Under the pieces are notes generated by a model. The model was not told the origin of the DNA and made no database searches. It saw nothing but the letters and a program-made list of their open reading frames with translations. A DNA stretch of 64,000 bases from positions 69,060-133,059 of the forward strand of contig JAZGFB010000048.1 of the NCBI GenBank assembly GCA_036479015.1. The letters are read 5' to 3'. Shown here piece by piece: positions 42,552 to 51,727 of the stretch (positions are counted from its first letter, which is position 1; each line of letters opens with the position of its first letter). Made by a program: the position numbers and the translations under genes. Source of the stretch: NVTR01 sp036479015 (GTDB taxonomy: Bacteria > Pseudomonadota > Alphaproteobacteria > Rhodobacterales > Rhodobacteraceae).

Positions 42552-44508
42552 TTTGATCTCTGACGTGTGACGGTTCTTCACGCAAATCAAGTGTTTCAAT
42601 TTTCACCAAAAGCCTGCGCCGTTCCAGCTCTGCGCTAGCTTCGACGTCCATACTTTTGGAAATGATAGAAGCCAGCGGGCTTAGGCGGGAAGTTGTGTCA
42701 GGCTCCTTAGCCGCTTGCTGGGCTTTATCCAGTTGGGCAGCTCCAATTGGGGCATCCGAATCTTGTAAGCTCAGCAAGCAATAACCAACGAAATGTTTGA
42801 ACTCAAATATCACTGATTGTTGCGCCAATGAATTCATCGACTGGCAGGAAAAGGTTAGCATTTCAGACGCTATATGGCACACTTTTCGACGGTTAATTTC
42901 ATCCCCTGGACGCTTGAACTGGGCTCGTATCCAAGTTTCCAGATTGTCATCAATATCAAGATTGCGCACTCCGACAAAACGCGCCCAGCCCGCAGCCTGG
43001 CGACCACGAACATCGCTGGCATCCCCCTTGTCGATAATTCTACCATCTTGAATAACAATAAGCGTATCACACCCCTCAAGCAGCGCCCGGTTATCTGTGG
43101 CCAGCATAATTGCGCGGCCATGACGGGCCTCTTGCTGCAATCGCTGCAACAACGCCGCGATTTGCTTCTCTGGCAAGCCATCTTCGGGGCGATCAAATAG
43201 GTAGGCGTTGGGCGACATGAGAAATGCGCGCGAGAATGCGAGCATTCGTTTTTGCATCCCGGGCAACGTCGTGGCATCCGTACACTCACAAATTTCTGAT
43301 ACAAGTTCTGATGAAAACACCATTTTCTCAAGAATATGGCGGCCCTGTTCCAGAGATGCACCATCGCGGAAACATGCAAGATTGTTGGCCCCGGACGTCG
43401 GAAGCAGGATCGGCGTTTCTGGCAGCAAAACTGCTGGCACATTGTGATCGCGGCCATGCCGGAGCCATAGATCTTGGTTGTTGCCTCGGACACTGCCGCG
43501 AACCCGTAAGCCTTGCAGAGCAAAAGGATCAACTAATGCCTGAAAAAGCAGGCTTTTCCCCGCGCCGCTATCACCAATAATACCGGTGATAGACCCCGGT
43601 GGAATTTGGAAACTTATCTCTGATAATAGCAGTTTTCCCGAATTCGAGAAAACAGTAAGGTCATCCACTTTCAATCCGGTTTGATCGCCGTCAAATTCTA
43701 TATCATTAATGGGTTCAACGGATGTCTCTGCCAATTCTAATAGTGGCGGAGTTTCAGTAATATGTCGGACATATCTAAGAATTGCATCTGTGGACCATAA
43801 GGATAACAGGGCAACCGCTGCCACTGCTGGGCTGGCCAAAACACCTTCTGCCGCCAGCCAGCTGGCCACTCCGAATGCGCTGACCCCGGCAAAACCTGTC
43901 ATAGCCATTTGCATTGGCCCTGATAGGGCGTGTTCAGGTGCATGCATTGTTGCCAGCGCATATCCGGTTTTATCCCGCCCAGACAGAACCGAAGCTGCTT
44001 CGGAAGAGACAAAGTCCCACATTGGTTCAATACGTTTAAGCTTTTTCAAAAACACCAAGCCAAGGGCGCCCAATAGAACGCCGCTTATCGCCCCGGTGCC
44101 GGCCAACGGATGCAATATTTCTATTGATACAACAACCATCACGGCGGCGACGGCTTTTGCCCTGGCAGCGTTAACTTTGCGCAAATGGCGATAGCCTGCC
44201 AACGCTTTTGCATGGGCATATTCAAATAACAGGATGCCAAACATCGGGACGACCCCGACCATTACCAACAACGGCGCAAGGTTACTTTCTTCGTCTTGCA
44301 CGACTAAAGATTGGAAAAATATCGAAAATACGGCAATGCTTGCCAGGCAAAAGAAAACACCAACTGAAAATATATTACCAAGCCATAAAGCCCAGCCCGG
44401 GGCACTGCGATCCAAGATGCTGATCTCAACTGTTTTTGGCATAGGGTCCAGCAATTCATCAACGCCTTGCGTTTTTGAAGGGGCAGTATTGGGGTCTGAA
44501 TTTTGCAT
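42532..44508 (-). CDS. ABC half-exporter with degenerate ATPase motifs
   Basis: This 658-residue protein has about six hydrophobic helices (40-67, 77-97, 118-135, 138-155, 203-221, 223-241), then a nucleotide-binding domain (about 275-505) and a 150-residue C-terminal extension of unknown type. Walker A is intact ('GDSGAGKS', 312-319). The signature is LPGMQ instead of LSGGQ (415-419), Walker B reads 'YLFDRPED' with arginine at 440 where the catalytic glutamate should be, and the H-loop histidine is missing ('LATDNRALL'). It may hydrolyse ATP poorly or act as a regulator. The adaptor gene overlaps its end. Substrate is unknown. Confidence 0.78.
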   Translation of the reverse strand: MQNSDPNTAPSKTQGVDELLDPMPKTVEISILDRSAPGWALWLGNIFSVGVFFCLASIAVFSIFFQSLVVQDEESNLAPLLVMVGVVPMFGILLFEYAHAKALAGYRHLRKVNAARAKAVAAVMVVVSIEILHPLAGTGAISGVLLGALGLVFLKKLKRIEPMWDFVSSEAASVLSGRDKTGYALATMHAPEHALSGPMQMAMTGFAGVSAFGVASWLAAEGVLASPAVAAVALLSLWSTDAILRYVRHITETPPLLELAETSVEPINDIEFDGDQTGLKVDDLTVFSNSGKLLLSEISFQIPPGSITGIIGDSGAGKSLLFQALVDPFALQGLRVRGSVRGNNQDLWLRHGRDHNVPAVLLPETPILLPTSGANNLACFRDGASLEQGRHILEKMVFSSELVSEICECTDATTLPGMQKRMLAFSRAFLMSPNAYLFDRPEDGLPEKQIAALLQRLQQEARHGRAIMLATDNRALLEGCDTLIVIQDGRIIDKGDASDVRGRQAAGWARFVGVRNLDIDDNLETWIRAQFKRPGDEINRRKVCHIASEMLTFSCQSMNSLAQQSVIFEFKHFVGYCLLSLQDSDAPIGAAQLDKAQQAAKEPDTTSRLSPLASIISKSMDVEASAELERRRLLVKIETLDLREEPSHVRDQNVKSES

Positions 44509-44670
44509 GGGCGTTCACCAAGTTGCTAAATTTCCCCAACGCTATCAGCACTGTATTAAAGAAGCGTAGCCAGATGACTGAAAAACCTATTTCCAATAGC
44601 CAGCTGTGACCGGCAGTTTCAGATTGTGATGGATTGTGGGGGGGCGACTTGCAGGCGTTGAAAATCGGGT

Positions 44671-45192
44671 TTAAAGGCAGGATTTCAGCAATATGCTGAC
44701 CCGTTTTTGAACATCGTTATTGGGTGAAAAATTTGTTAGCAAATCCTCTTCGCCATGCGAAATAACGCTGTCAATGCGTTCCGGTGAATCAAGCAAAAAC
44801 CCAAGAAAGACGGAAACAGACCGCGCCCGTTCTAACCCGATTTTTTTATTGCTACGCGGGTCCCCGGAAGCGCTGGAATGGCCGATCAACTGAACACAGG
44901 TATGTGCCAGCGCAGCCGTTTGCAAAACGCCTGCCAAGGCTTCAAGTTGCTGCCCGGAAGTTGCGTCTATCCGCTTACTGCCAGTCAGGAAGAAAATGTT
45001 ACTTTCTTTTTGTTCATCGGTTAAAATGCCAAAAGGTGCCGTGACCTGGCCTGCTTGAACAGCGTTGCAGATTTGCGGCACAAAACCATATTCAGACTGA
45101 ATTTTCTGACATTCTAAATTTGACAAAGCCGTGGCCGCATTGGGAAACCCAAGGGAGACCATACAGCAAATACAAATGCTTAAGATTCTCAT
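44671..45192 (-). CDS. Exported protein with OmpA-like C-terminal domain
   Basis: This 173-residue protein has a signal peptide (1-23) and a C-terminal OmpA/MotB-like domain with 'VQLIGHSSASGDPRSNKKI' and 'GLERARSVSVFL'. The usual first residues of the motif (GHTD) are changed to GHSS. Such domains bind peptidoglycan. I chose the ATG at 45192, which has AAAGGA seven bases upstream. It lies 162 bases upstream of the ABC gene on the same strand and may anchor the transport complex to the cell wall; that link is inference. Confidence 0.7.
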   Translation of the reverse strand: MRILSICICCMVSLGFPNAATALSNLECQKIQSEYGFVPQICNAVQAGQVTAPFGILTDEQKESNIFFLTGSKRIDATSGQQLEALAGVLQTAALAHTCVQLIGHSSASGDPRSNKKIGLERARSVSVFLGFLLDSPERIDSVISHGEEDLLTNFSPNNDVQKRVSILLKSCL

Positions 45193-45411
45193 ATATTCAG
45201 TCCTTTCTTGGGCGTTAGTAAAATCAATCACCTAATTTACTGTGAACATCTTGGTTTTTAGGGCTGCTACGGTTTCAAGCCCTGGCTGCCAGAGCGCCTA
45301 TTGAAATGTTAGGCATCCCAAACCAGCGCCCTAAAAAGCCAGGCCATGACCCATACTGCAGCGGGCATAATAAACTGATAAAACCTTAGCCAATAAGCAC
45401 CGCGCCGGGGG

Positions 45412-46239
45412 TCACTTTAGCCGGTAAAATTCGGCAGCGTTCGCGCCCATTGATGCCCCATGCGCCGCCCCAAAAGCGTGACGGATCAACCCATGCGCCC
45501 GGGTGTGCCAATCGTCAAAACTGCCCTTGGTCAAACAGACCGGCCAGTCGCTGCCAAACATAACCCGGCTTGGCCCGAAGGCTTTCAGCAGGTGCAGCCC
45601 ATAGTCAGCTGTGGCATCCAAATTCTGGCCATCGCCACATTCGGTGATCAGCCCCGAAAGCTTGCAGTAAACATTCTTATGCTGGGCGAGCTGAAGAATG
45701 GGATCAGCCCAATCATCCCAACCGCCATCGGCTATATTCGGCTTGGCCCCATGGTCAATGACCACCCGAAGCTTGGGGTGCCTTTTCAGCAATTGCAACA
45801 GGGTTGGCAGGTGCCTGGGGGTGATCAAAGCGTCAAATGTCAGATCACACGCGATCAGGGTTTCAAAGGCTGGTGTCAGGGCAGGGTGCAGCACCCAATC
45901 TGTATCTTGGATGCCTTGCAGCATCGGGCGGATGCCGCAAAATTTCGGATGTTGGTTGAACTTTTCAATCTGTGCCGATGCCCCGGGGTCGGCCATATCA
46001 ACCCAACCAACAACGCCAAGAATAAAGTCATGCTGATCCGACAGGGAAAGCATAAATTCGGTTTCCGCAAGGGTTGCCGCCGCCTGCACCAAGATGGTTC
46101 CCTTGATACCAGCGGCATCAATCAGTGGGCGCAGATCGTCGGGCAAAAAATCACGGTACAGCAGCCCGCGTTCGGGCGTCAGCCAATGGTAATCACCGCG
46201 TTTAAGGGACCAAAAATGCTGATGCGCGTCTATTTTCAT
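45412..46239 (-). CDS. L-fuconolactonase-type amidohydrolase
   Basis: This 275-residue member of the amidohydrolase superfamily belongs to the branch that opens sugar lactones. Metal-site features are 'IDAHQHFW' at the start, 'VVIDHGAKPN' in the middle and 'MFGSDWPVC' near residue 230. It should hydrolyse L-fucono-lactone to L-fuconate, given that the divergent operon encodes the following steps. Its start overlaps the end of the IclR regulator gene by four bases, so the enzyme and regulator are co-expressed. Confidence 0.85.
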   Translation of the reverse strand: MKIDAHQHFWSLKRGDYHWLTPERGLLYRDFLPDDLRPLIDAAGIKGTILVQAAATLAETEFMLSLSDQHDFILGVVGWVDMADPGASAQIEKFNQHPKFCGIRPMLQGIQDTDWVLHPALTPAFETLIACDLTFDALITPRHLPTLLQLLKRHPKLRVVIDHGAKPNIADGGWDDWADPILQLAQHKNVYCKLSGLITECGDGQNLDATADYGLHLLKAFGPSRVMFGSDWPVCLTKGSFDDWHTRAHGLIRHAFGAAHGASMGANAAEFYRLK

Positions 46240-47030
46240 GTGCTGGCATCCTTGTTGATATCTGATCCGCCGTAAAACGCCGTCAGTTCTGTCGCCAGGT
46301 TATGATGCATTTGTGCGACTTGGTCGACGTTGGGCACTTTTACCGTGTCCAAGCGTTTCATATAGGGGCATGTCACCGCAATGATAGCAGTGTCAAACGG
46401 ATCAAAAACCGGGAATGACAGGTTGGTGACGCCCTGTGTCGTATCCGATTGGGCAATCTCATACCCCAGTTTGCGAATACCCGGAAGGCGGGCAAGGAAC
46501 GATGACTTGTCAATTTGCGGCTCGCCTGTTGCCAGCCGGTGCATTTCAAACAGTTTATCCACGCTTTCGCTGTCCCTAAATGCTGCCAGGACACGCCCAC
46601 TGCCAGAATTGGACAACCCAATAACCGAGCCAGTGCGCAGGGACATACCCCAGTTGCCCGGGGCAGGAACCGAGGCGACAACAACAATATCGCCGTGATC
46701 TTCGATGCAGATGTGACAGGATTGCCAGGACCGTTGCGCCAGCTTTTGCATCAATGGCAGGGCATGGCTGAGCAGCCGCGCAATCGGCGGATGTTTTTGT
46801 GACAATGAGAACATTTTAAGCGACAGGGAATACAGCTCATCCGTTGCGCTGCGCATGATATAGCCCCGCTGCACAAGGGTGCTGAGCATGCGATAAATTT
46901 CGCTGGATGACCGGTCAAGCGCTGCTGCCATATCTTTTTGGCTAAGGCTTTGCTCACTGCTGGCCAGAAGTTCCAGAATATCCAAACCCTTATCCAAGGC
47001 GGGCGCGCGGTATTTTTGATTTTCGCTCAT
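46236..47030 (-). CDS. IclR-family transcriptional regulator of the fucose genes
   Basis: This 264-residue protein has an N-terminal winged helix-turn-helix (about 8-75, 'SLSQKDMAAALDRSSSEIYRM') and a GAF-like IclR effector domain with 'GSVIGLSNSGSGRVLAAF'. It is divergent from the fucose catabolic operon across a 118-base gap and co-directional with the lactonase, so it probably represses or activates both units in response to L-fucose or an intermediate. Confidence 0.88.
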   Translation of the reverse strand: MSENQKYRAPALDKGLDILELLASSEQSLSQKDMAAALDRSSSEIYRMLSTLVQRGYIMRSATDELYSLSLKMFSLSQKHPPIARLLSHALPLMQKLAQRSWQSCHICIEDHGDIVVVASVPAPGNWGMSLRTGSVIGLSNSGSGRVLAAFRDSESVDKLFEMHRLATGEPQIDKSSFLARLPGIRKLGYEIAQSDTTQGVTNLSFPVFDPFDTAIIAVTCPYMKRLDTVKVPNVDQVAQMHHNLATELTAFYGGSDINKDAST

Positions 47031-47091
47031 GAAGTGCTGCCCATGTAAAGACTATGTCCAGAATTGCCTGTAATATAGTGATAGCACAAGG

Positions 47092-47127
47092 TTGTAGGTT
47101 TACAAATGAATAGTATTTTCATATATA
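47092..47127 (+). promoter_or_regulatory. Promoter and overlapping dyad of the fucose operon
   Basis: TTTACA (47099-47104) and TATATA (47122-47127) are 17 bases apart. A dyad TTGTA-GGTT-TACAA (47092-47105) overlaps the -35 box and would suit the IclR-type regulator. The start codon is 22 bases after the -10 box, with ACGGAGA between. Confidence 0.55.
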
Positions 47128-47148
47128 AATAAAAAACGGAGATTCCAA

Positions 47149-47898
47149 ATGAACACAATTACGCCCCGCCTTGCCGGGAAAAAGGCACTGATAACGGCTG
47201 CTGGTCAAGGGATTGGCCTTGCCTCGGTTGAGCTGTTCATAGCCCATGGCGCCCAGGTGATTGCCTGCGATATCAACGATGCATCGCTGGCTGAGCTGGA
47301 AAAGATCGACGGCGTAACAGCCGTTAAGATGGATGTAACAAATGCTGATGCCGTAACCAAAGTGGTGGCTGATGCGGGTACTCTGGACGTCTTGTTCAAC
47401 TGTGCGGGCTATGTTGCTGGCGGCTCTATTCTTGACTGTGATGAGTCCGATTGGGATTTCAGCTTTAACCTGAATGTCAAAGCCATGTACCGCCTGTCAA
47501 AACTAGTGCTGCCTGGGATGCTGGAAAATGGCGGCGGTTCAATCATCAACATGTCATCCGTTGCGTCATCCCTTAAGGGCGTGCCGAACCGGTTTGCCTA
47601 CTGTGCCTCAAAGGCCGCGGTGATCGGTATGACTAAGGCGATTGCGGCTGATTTCATCACCAAGGGCATCCGCTGCAACGCGATTTGCCCCGGCACTGTG
47701 GACAGCCCCAGCCTGCACGACCGGCTGCGCGCCACTGGCAACTATGATCAGGCGATGAAAGACTTCATCGACCGTCAACCGATGGGACGTATTGGCACCG
47801 CCGAAGAAATAGCCGCACTGGCACTGTATCTTGCAAGCGATGACAGCAGCTTTACCACCGGTCAAACCCACGCAATTGATGGCGGCTGGTCCGTCTAA
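47149..47898 (+). CDS. SDR dehydrogenase, probable 2-keto-3-deoxy-L-fuconate dehydrogenase
   Basis: This 249-residue classical short-chain dehydrogenase has the nucleotide motif 'ITAAGQGIGLASVELF', 'NCAGYVAGG' and the catalytic S...YxxxK set in 'MSSVASSLKGV' and 'FAYCASKAA'. It closely resembles the DHRS6-like group to which 2-keto-3-deoxy-L-fuconate dehydrogenase belongs. It should oxidise that intermediate to the 2,4-diketo acid with NAD. It is first in the fucose operon, with the hydrolase gene 17 bases downstream. Substrate assignment rests on the neighbours. Confidence 0.85.
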   Translation: MNTITPRLAGKKALITAAGQGIGLASVELFIAHGAQVIACDINDASLAELEKIDGVTAVKMDVTNADAVTKVVADAGTLDVLFNCAGYVAGGSILDCDESDWDFSFNLNVKAMYRLSKLVLPGMLENGGGSIINMSSVASSLKGVPNRFAYCASKAAVIGMTKAIAADFITKGIRCNAICPGTVDSPSLHDRLRATGNYDQAMKDFIDRQPMGRIGTAEEIAALALYLASDDSSFTTGQTHAIDGGWSV

Positions 47899-47915
47899 GC
47901 CCAAAGGAAATTCAA

Positions 47916-48761
47916 ATGAAACTTTTACGACACGGCGCGTTAGGCGCAGAAAAACCCGGCCTTATGGATGCGGATGGCAACATTCGTGACCTGTCTGGAC
48001 ATATCAATGATGTCACCGGTGATACGCTTTCTGATGCAACCATAGCCACATTGCAGGGCATTGATGTATCCGGCCTGCCAATTGTCGACCCTGCCACACG
48101 GTTGGGTGCCTGTGTCGGGAATGTTGGTAAATTCATTTGCATCGGCCTGAATTACGCCGATCACGCCGCCGAGGCTGGCATGGAACTGCCCCAGGAACCG
48201 GTGATATTCTTCAAGGCAACATCAGCGATTATGGGCCCCAACGACACCGTGGAAATCCCGCGTGGGTCCATCAAAACTGACTGGGAAGTCGAACTGGGCG
48301 TGGTCATCGGCAAGGCCGCTAAATACGTCACAAAAGAAGACGCACTGGATCACGTTGCCGGGTATTGCGTTGTGAATGACCTGAGCGAGCGTGACTTTCA
48401 GCTGCACCGCTCTGGCCAATGGGTAAAGGGTAAATCAGCCGACACGTTTGGCCCCATAGGCCCTTGGCTGGTAACCCGTGACGACGTTGCAGACCCGCAA
48501 GACCTGGCGATGTACCTTGAGGTAAACGGGCATCGCTATCAGGATGGGTCTACCAAAACCATGCATTTTGATGTGGCGCATGTCATTTCTCACCTGTCGC
48601 AATTTATGTCGCTGCAACCCGGCGACGTGATTTCAACCGGGACACCTCCGGGTGTTGGTATGGGTCAGAAACCTGAAACTTACCTGAAACCGGGCGACAA
48701 GATAGAACTGGGGATCGCAGGCCTTGGCGTGCAGCGCCAATCAGTGGTGAACAGCCTGTGA
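47916..48761 (+). CDS. FAH-family hydrolase, probable 2,4-diketo-3-deoxy-L-fuconate hydrolase
   Basis: This 281-residue protein of the fumarylacetoacetate hydrolase family has metal-binding features 'EVELGVVIGKAA' near residue 128 and 'CVVNDLSERDFQ', and the late 'GDVISTGTPPGVGMG'. In the oxidative fucose route it cleaves the diketo acid to pyruvate and L-lactate. Its stop overlaps the GTG start of the dehydratase gene (GTGA), indicating coupling. Confidence 0.87.
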   Translation: MKLLRHGALGAEKPGLMDADGNIRDLSGHINDVTGDTLSDATIATLQGIDVSGLPIVDPATRLGACVGNVGKFICIGLNYADHAAEAGMELPQEPVIFFKATSAIMGPNDTVEIPRGSIKTDWEVELGVVIGKAAKYVTKEDALDHVAGYCVVNDLSERDFQLHRSGQWVKGKSADTFGPIGPWLVTRDDVADPQDLAMYLEVNGHRYQDGSTKTMHFDVAHVISHLSQFMSLQPGDVISTGTPPGVGMGQKPETYLKPGDKIELGIAGLGVQRQSVVNSL

Positions 48762-50038
48762 CCAAGATCACAGGCCTTCGGACCCATGATCTCCGGTTTC
48801 CAACATCAGACAGCCTTGATGGCTCTGACGCGATGAACCCGGACCCGGATTATTCCGCCGCCTATGTGGTGCTGGAAACTGACGGGGATCATGCGGGCCA
48901 TGGCCTGACCTTTACCATCGGGCGGGGCAATGAAATCTGCATTGCCGCGATTGACGCGCTGGGCGCTTTGGTTACCGGCTTAGAGCTGGACTGGATCACC
49001 GAAGATATGGGCCGGTTCTGGCGTCATATCACGGGCGACAGCCAACTGCGTTGGATCGGCCCGGATAAGGGTGCAATTCATTTGGCCACCGGCGCTGTGG
49101 TCAATGCGGTCTGGGACCTGTGGGCCAAAGAAGTGGGTAAGCCTGTTTGGCAGCTGGTCGCGGAAATGTCGCCAGAAGAGATCGTTAAACTGGTTGATTT
49201 TCGCTACCTGACCGACGCCATCACCCCGGATGAGGCCCTGGAACTGCTGCGCAAAGCCGAGGCAGGCAAAGCCGAGCGGGTCATCCGCCTAAAGGCCGAA
49301 GGCTATCCCTGTTACACCACATCGGCGGGCTGGCTTGGCTATTCCGACGAAAAGTTGCGCCGCCTGTGCTTAGAGGCCAAAGATGCTGGCTTTACCCACA
49401 CAAAATTCAAGGTTGGCCGCGACCTGCAGGACGATATTCGTCGTCTGACCATCGCCCGCGAAGTGCTGGGCGACGACATGAACATCATGATCGACGCCAA
49501 TCAGGTCTGGGAAGTGGATCAGGCCATCGACTGGGTCAACGCCCTGCAATTTGCCAAACCGTTCTTCATCGAAGAACCAACCAGCCCCGACGACATTATG
49601 GGCCACAAAGCCATCCGTGCAGCCGTGGGCCCGGTTAAGGTCGCCACCGGCGAGATGTGCCAAAACCGGATCATGTTCAAACAGTTCATCAAGGAAGGCG
49701 CCATTGATATCGTTCAGATTGACAGCTGCCGTATGGGCGGTTTGAACGAAGTTCTGGCAGTGATGCTGATGGCGGCTAAATACGACCTGCCGGTCTGGCC
49801 CCATGCGGGCGGCGTCGGGCTGTGCGAATATGTGCAGCACATGTCGATGATCGATTATGTGGCGATTTCAGGCGAAAAAGACGATCGGCGCATCGAATTC
49901 GTCGATCATCTGCACGAACATTTTCTAGACCCGTGCATCGTTGAAAATGGCGCCTACCAAATGCCAACAGCGGCAGGATTTTCGATTGAGATCAAGCCAG
50001 AAACGCTTGAGAAATTTAAGTTTGTCGCGCAGACATAA
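48758..50038 (+). CDS. L-fuconate dehydratase
   Basis: This 426-residue enolase-superfamily enzyme converts L-fuconate to 2-keto-3-deoxy-L-fuconate. It carries the KxK base in 'HTKFKVGRD', the metal ligands in 'IDANQVWE' and 'IEEPTSPDD', a third ligand in 'ATGEMCQNR', and the second catalytic region with His in 'WPHAGGVGLCEY'. Its length and the start 'ITGLRTHDLRFPTSDSLDGS' are typical of the FucD group. The GTG start overlaps the previous stop by four bases. Confidence 0.92.
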   Translation: MTKITGLRTHDLRFPTSDSLDGSDAMNPDPDYSAAYVVLETDGDHAGHGLTFTIGRGNEICIAAIDALGALVTGLELDWITEDMGRFWRHITGDSQLRWIGPDKGAIHLATGAVVNAVWDLWAKEVGKPVWQLVAEMSPEEIVKLVDFRYLTDAITPDEALELLRKAEAGKAERVIRLKAEGYPCYTTSAGWLGYSDEKLRRLCLEAKDAGFTHTKFKVGRDLQDDIRRLTIAREVLGDDMNIMIDANQVWEVDQAIDWVNALQFAKPFFIEEPTSPDDIMGHKAIRAAVGPVKVATGEMCQNRIMFKQFIKEGAIDIVQIDSCRMGGLNEVLAVMLMAAKYDLPVWPHAGGVGLCEYVQHMSMIDYVAISGEKDDRRIEFVDHLHEHFLDPCIVENGAYQMPTAAGFSIEIKPETLEKFKFVAQT

Positions 50039-50064
50039 ACCAAGAATATGCCAAAGGGGCTAGC

Positions 50065-51036
50065 ATGAAAACCAATACCATTGGGCGCACAAAAGTGCAG
50101 GTAACTGAAACCTCCTTTGGCTGCGCCAGCATTGGCAATCTTTACCGCGCCGCCACAGATGCCCAATCGCAAGAGGTGCTTGAAGCTGCCTGGGCGGCGG
50201 GTATTCGGTATTTCGATACCGCCCCGCATTACGGACGGGGCCGCTCTGAGCAACGGCTAGGGCAGTTCCTAAAGGGCAGGGATCGGGGCGACTTTTCAGT
50301 CTCGACCAAGGTCGGGCGAGTGCTGACACCCGGTGCCGCAATGACCGAGGCCAATGGTTTCATCGACCCATTGCCCAATGCGGTGCACTATGACTATTCC
50401 GGCGACGGGATCGAGGCATCGCTTGATCACAGTTGTGGCCTGCTGGGCCTGTCCTACATTGATATCGCCTTCGTCCACGACATCGGCACCTATGCCCATG
50501 GCGCAGATAACGCCCAGCACATGGAGGCATTTCTTGGCTCGGGCTATGAACGGTTGGTACGGCTAAAAGAACAGGGGCGGATCGGTGCGTTTGGGTTGGG
50601 TGTCAACGAAAACCAAGTTTGCCTGGATGTTCTGGACCACGGCCCGGTGGATGTGATCCTGCTTGCCGGGCGTCTGACCTTGCTGGACCGCTCTGCAGAG
50701 GACGCGCTGGTCGGTAGATGTCACGCTGTCGGGACCAGTTTGGTACTGGGCGGCATTTTCAATTCTGGCATCCTGGCCACGGGCCCCATTGAAGGTGCCA
50801 CCTATGATTACACGCCAGCTTCGGCTGAAGTTCTTAAGCAGGTTACATCCCTGCAACAGCGCGCCGAGGCTCTGGGCCTGCCCATTGCAACAGCAGCACT
50901 GCAATTTGCCAAGCGCCACCCACTGGTGGCTTCGATCTTACTTGGTACCGCAAACCCAAAATCCCTGACGCGGAATTTGGTGGGGCTTGAGACCCCCGTA
51001 CCTGACGGCTTTGACGCCGCCTTTTTGACGCCCTAA
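50065..51036 (+). CDS. Aldo/keto reductase, probable L-fucose (D-threo-aldose) dehydrogenase
   Basis: This 323-residue TIM-barrel oxidoreductase has the catalytic region 'YFDTAPHYGRGRSEQRLG' near residue 50 and the C-terminal cofactor region 'ILLGTANPKSLTRN'. Aldo/keto reductases of this branch oxidise L-fucose or D-threo-aldoses to the lactone with NAD(P). Placement as the last gene of the fucose operon supports the first step of the pathway. It closes the set of five enzymes from L-fucose to pyruvate plus lactate. Confidence 0.85.
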   Translation: MKTNTIGRTKVQVTETSFGCASIGNLYRAATDAQSQEVLEAAWAAGIRYFDTAPHYGRGRSEQRLGQFLKGRDRGDFSVSTKVGRVLTPGAAMTEANGFIDPLPNAVHYDYSGDGIEASLDHSCGLLGLSYIDIAFVHDIGTYAHGADNAQHMEAFLGSGYERLVRLKEQGRIGAFGLGVNENQVCLDVLDHGPVDVILLAGRLTLLDRSAEDALVGRCHAVGTSLVLGGIFNSGILATGPIEGATYDYTPASAEVLKQVTSLQQRAEALGLPIATAALQFAKRHPLVASILLGTANPKSLTRNLVGLETPVPDGFDAAFLTP

Positions 51037-51259
51037 CAGACTGGTGCCCTGGCCAACTGGGCCCATCCCCCATCGGTTGTTGATATACGCTTGCATCCTT
51101 TCAAGTATTTGAAATATCACACTCTGTGGATGTTCCCCGTAACATTGGCCGCACGAAAGGCCTGTGCTTATGCACGGGACAGCGGGCCAGGGTCAGGCGA
51201 TCACGGGGTCAGAAAACATTGAAAGATTGAAGGCGTATATCAACTTGAAATGGCCCTAG

Positions 51260-51520
51260 CTACCACAGGGCAACAATTCCAACGGCCGTCGTGCCGGTTT
51301 GGCGAACTTTCAGGGTGCGCAGCGCCAGAATGCTTCCGCCCTGAACATTTTGAAAAGTGGTTATCTGACCGCTTTGCATTTCCACCGACACATCGCCGGT
51401 TTGGCCGATATACAGTGCACGCGAAACACTGCTAAGCGTTGTTGTGTCGCTGGGTGTTATGTCCGCAGCGCTGGTGGCGGGTGATGTAAGCGTCGCGGGA
51501 AAATCTTTGAAAGTATCCAT
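51260..51520 (-). CDS. Spike-base-like protein (RCAP_rcc01079 family type)
   Basis: This 86-residue protein has the pattern 'ITPSDTTTLSSVSRALYIG', 'GDVSVEMQSG' and the ending 'TGTTAVGIVALW'. This resembles the small head-spike base proteins of Rhodobacter gene transfer agents. No other gene transfer agent or phage gene is near. It is alone, directly beside the exopolysaccharide tyrosine-kinase gene on the same strand. Gene transfer agent spikes are thought to touch the cell-surface polysaccharide, so the neighbourhood is suggestive. Assignment is from recalled family features. The ATG at 51520 is preferred over a TTG at 51538. Confidence 0.58.
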   Translation of the reverse strand: MDTFKDFPATLTSPATSAADITPSDTTTLSSVSRALYIGQTGDVSVEMQSGQITTFQNVQGGSILALRTLKVRQTGTTAVGIVALW

Positions 51521-51727
51521 AATATATCCAATGTCCAAAGGACCGGCGCTGCCGAAATGCCAGGCACCCGCCGAGTCAATAAGTCTCTAATTTTTGCTAA
51601 ATTGGCGCGGGTGCAAAATACGCTCCCGACGCAAGTGGGTAGGGCATAGAAGCTTATCGCTAATATATAATTAACAGCCGAAAACACTGGCAATGCCGCC
51701 AACAGCAAGACCGCATCACCTTACTCT

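Noticed and set aside
51457..51708. Minus-strand open frame of 83 codons overlapping the spike-base-like gene
   Set aside because: It overlaps a better-supported gene in another frame and has no ribosome-binding site or family features.
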